Positions 63,109 through 64,000 of a DNA stretch of 64,000 nt are shown here, piece by piece; positions within the stretch are counted from its first letter, which is position 1; each line of letters opens with the position of its first letter. This DNA comes from Candidatus Brachythrix odensensis (GTDB taxonomy: Bacteria; Chloroflexota; Anaerolineae; J036; Brachytrichaceae), in contig JADKDT010000007.1 in assembly GCA_016714465.1 (NCBI GenBank), forward strand, positions 1 through 64,000, in the 5' to 3' direction. Position numbers and translations under genes: made by a program. The notes beneath the pieces are model-generated. The model saw nothing but the letters and a program-made list of their open reading frames with translations. It did no database searches and was not told the DNA's origin.

Positions 63109-64000
63109 TCAGTCGCGGAACACCCGCACCCGGCGGCCAGGCTCGCGCCCATACGAGTGCGAGATCAGATTCGAGGCCCGGATGCGCTCGTGCTGCTTGC
63201 GCCGGATATACGAGTTCTGCGGGCTGAGGTCCACCAGCCGGTCGCCGGCCAATACCCGCTGGATGGCCTCCTCGGCCTCGGTCATGGCCGCATCGACTGA
63301 TGAAAACACGCCATTCGACCCGACGTTGAAGAGCTCAACCAGGCACGAGTCCATCTGGGCCTGCGAGTTCGAGCGCAGGACGTAGATCGGGACATTCCGT
63401 GATTCGGCGTCGGCGACGATCTTGGCCCGCTGGCGGTAATACGCCTTTGACGTGATCAGCCCGTCGGCATCGTCGATGCTGTCCACGACATCGGCCGGCA
63501 CCCCCATCTGCCGCACAGCCTGGACGAGCCGGTTGCGGGCAATCCCAAACGCAAACAGTTGCAGGCGCTTATCGGCGCGTTCCTCCCGCTCCGGTTCGTC
63601 AAGCTCATCGCCATTGATCAGCGACGCCAGGCGGGGCTGCTGAATGGCCCGCGTTTCGGCCGAGCGCATGTCGGCCGGCTGTCCGACCGGGGCCAGCCAG
63701 GCCGGCGGCGGCACAGTCCGTTCAGGGACGCGCTGGCGCGGGTCTGTATCACCGCCACGCTGGCGCTGCTCATACTCGCCGCCGCGCTGGCGCGGCCCAA
63801 AATCATTGCCCTGCTGGCGCGCCCCAAATTCGTGAACCGGCGTTGCGACCGGTCAGGTGCGCTCAACCTGAACAGCCCCGGCCGCATCGACATAGCGCAG
63901 CTCGGTGACCGGGACACGCCCCCGCAGAATGGCGTCCACGGCATCGGCCACGCTCGGATGGACGATCAGCCGATTGCGGGCGTGAATCTCAATCAGCACA
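63109..64000 (-). CDS. R3H-domain AAA-type nucleic-acid-binding protein (3' part), in-frame TGA
   Basis: The gene enters from beyond the window end; only the C-terminal part is seen. VLIEIHARNRLIVHPSVADAVDAILRG looks like the end of the SpoIIIAA-like ATPase. A TGA at 63853-63855 interrupts the same frame after VQVERT. The frame then continues through a Gln/Arg/Gly-rich linker, the block LINGDELDEPEREERADKR, and a C-terminal R3H domain with its His and Arg residues near RKQHERIRASNLISHSYG. Such proteins bind single-stranded nucleic acid; the cellular role is not settled. The TGA may be one wrong base. Confidence 0.72.

Noticed and set aside
6077..63855. Alternative genetic code reading TAG or TGA as an amino acid
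   Set aside because: Many intact genes in the window end normally in TAG or TGA, and only three in-frame stops are seen, fewer than the frameshifts of evident technical origin.
1..64000. tRNA, rRNA or riboswitch genes
   Set aside because: I searched the intergenic regions by eye for cloverleaf ends, GTTCGA-type T-loops and conserved riboswitch cores and found none that could be supported; a covariance-model scan would be decisive.

Overview
The window is chromosomal DNA of a high-GC bacterium, most likely a member of the Chloroflexota (Anaerolineae-like). That is an inference. It rests on several lipoproteins with long Pro/Ala/Thr-rich linkers after the lipobox, an HrcA/CIRCE-controlled heat-shock operon, a Cys-type CcmE, F420-type luciferase-like oxidoreductases, a lycopene cyclase, and an R3H/AAA protein of a type common in that phylum. 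I see no prophage, IS transposase, CRISPR array, rRNA or tRNA.

Layout. 1-7.0 kb: end of a sirtuin, then a sugar-acid (mannonate-type) catabolic cluster made of a FadR-type regulator, an enolase-superfamily dehydratase, an ABC sugar importer (binding protein and two permeases, no ATPase) and a UxuA-like protein. 7-15 kb: SRAP protein, lipoprotein, radA, TlyC-like CBS protein, an unknown ORF and a large secreted protein. 15-21 kb: sdhC-sdhD-sdhA-sdhB, then an unknown membrane protein translationally coupled to a homoisocitrate/isocitrate dehydrogenase. 21-29 kb: carA, a cyclophilin-DsbA-cyclophilin lipoprotein, a small monooxygenase, lycopene cyclase and a kinase-nucleotidyltransferase fusion. 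29-35.8 kb: glucan phosphorylase, LysM coiled-coil protein, TRIC-type channel, acyl-CoA ligase and an F420 oxidoreductase. 35.8-44.1 kb (minus strand): hrcA-grpE-dnaK-dnaJ behind a sigma70-type promoter with a CIRCE operator, followed by a glycoside-hydrolase-like lipoprotein, hisS and nadK. 44.3-49.2 kb: ccmB and ccmA, a methyltransferase, an F420 oxidoreductase, a nucleotidyltransferase and UV endonuclease. 49.5-55.1 kb: a cytochrome c maturation operon (ccmE, ccmF, ccmH, ccmG, a CcmI-like zinc ribbon) ending in a cytochrome c lipoprotein. 55.2-64 kb: hisD, a DUF58 plus BatA-like pair, a PyrF-like pseudoenzyme, an M23 peptidase, a beta-propeller lipoprotein, thymidylate kinase and the end of the R3H/AAA protein.

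The most conspicuous property is damage. About fifteen otherwise well conserved genes, including dnaK, radA and hisD, carry single or double base indels or an in-frame stop. Many lie in G/C or A/T homopolymers, and restoring the frame gives textbook family sequence. This pattern fits uncorrected long-read consensus error much better than biology, so the affected genes are annotated as one CDS each with the break point stated.

Intergenic space is dominated by perfect or near-perfect palindromes that usually sit right after a stop codon. They fall into two sequence families. There is also a 9-10 bp tandem repeat at two distant gene ends and a 31-bp inverted repeat. The biologically most interesting genes are the cyclophilin-DsbA-cyclophilin fusion, the kinase-uridylyltransferase fusion, the catalytically gutted PyrF homologue and the Cys-type CcmE.
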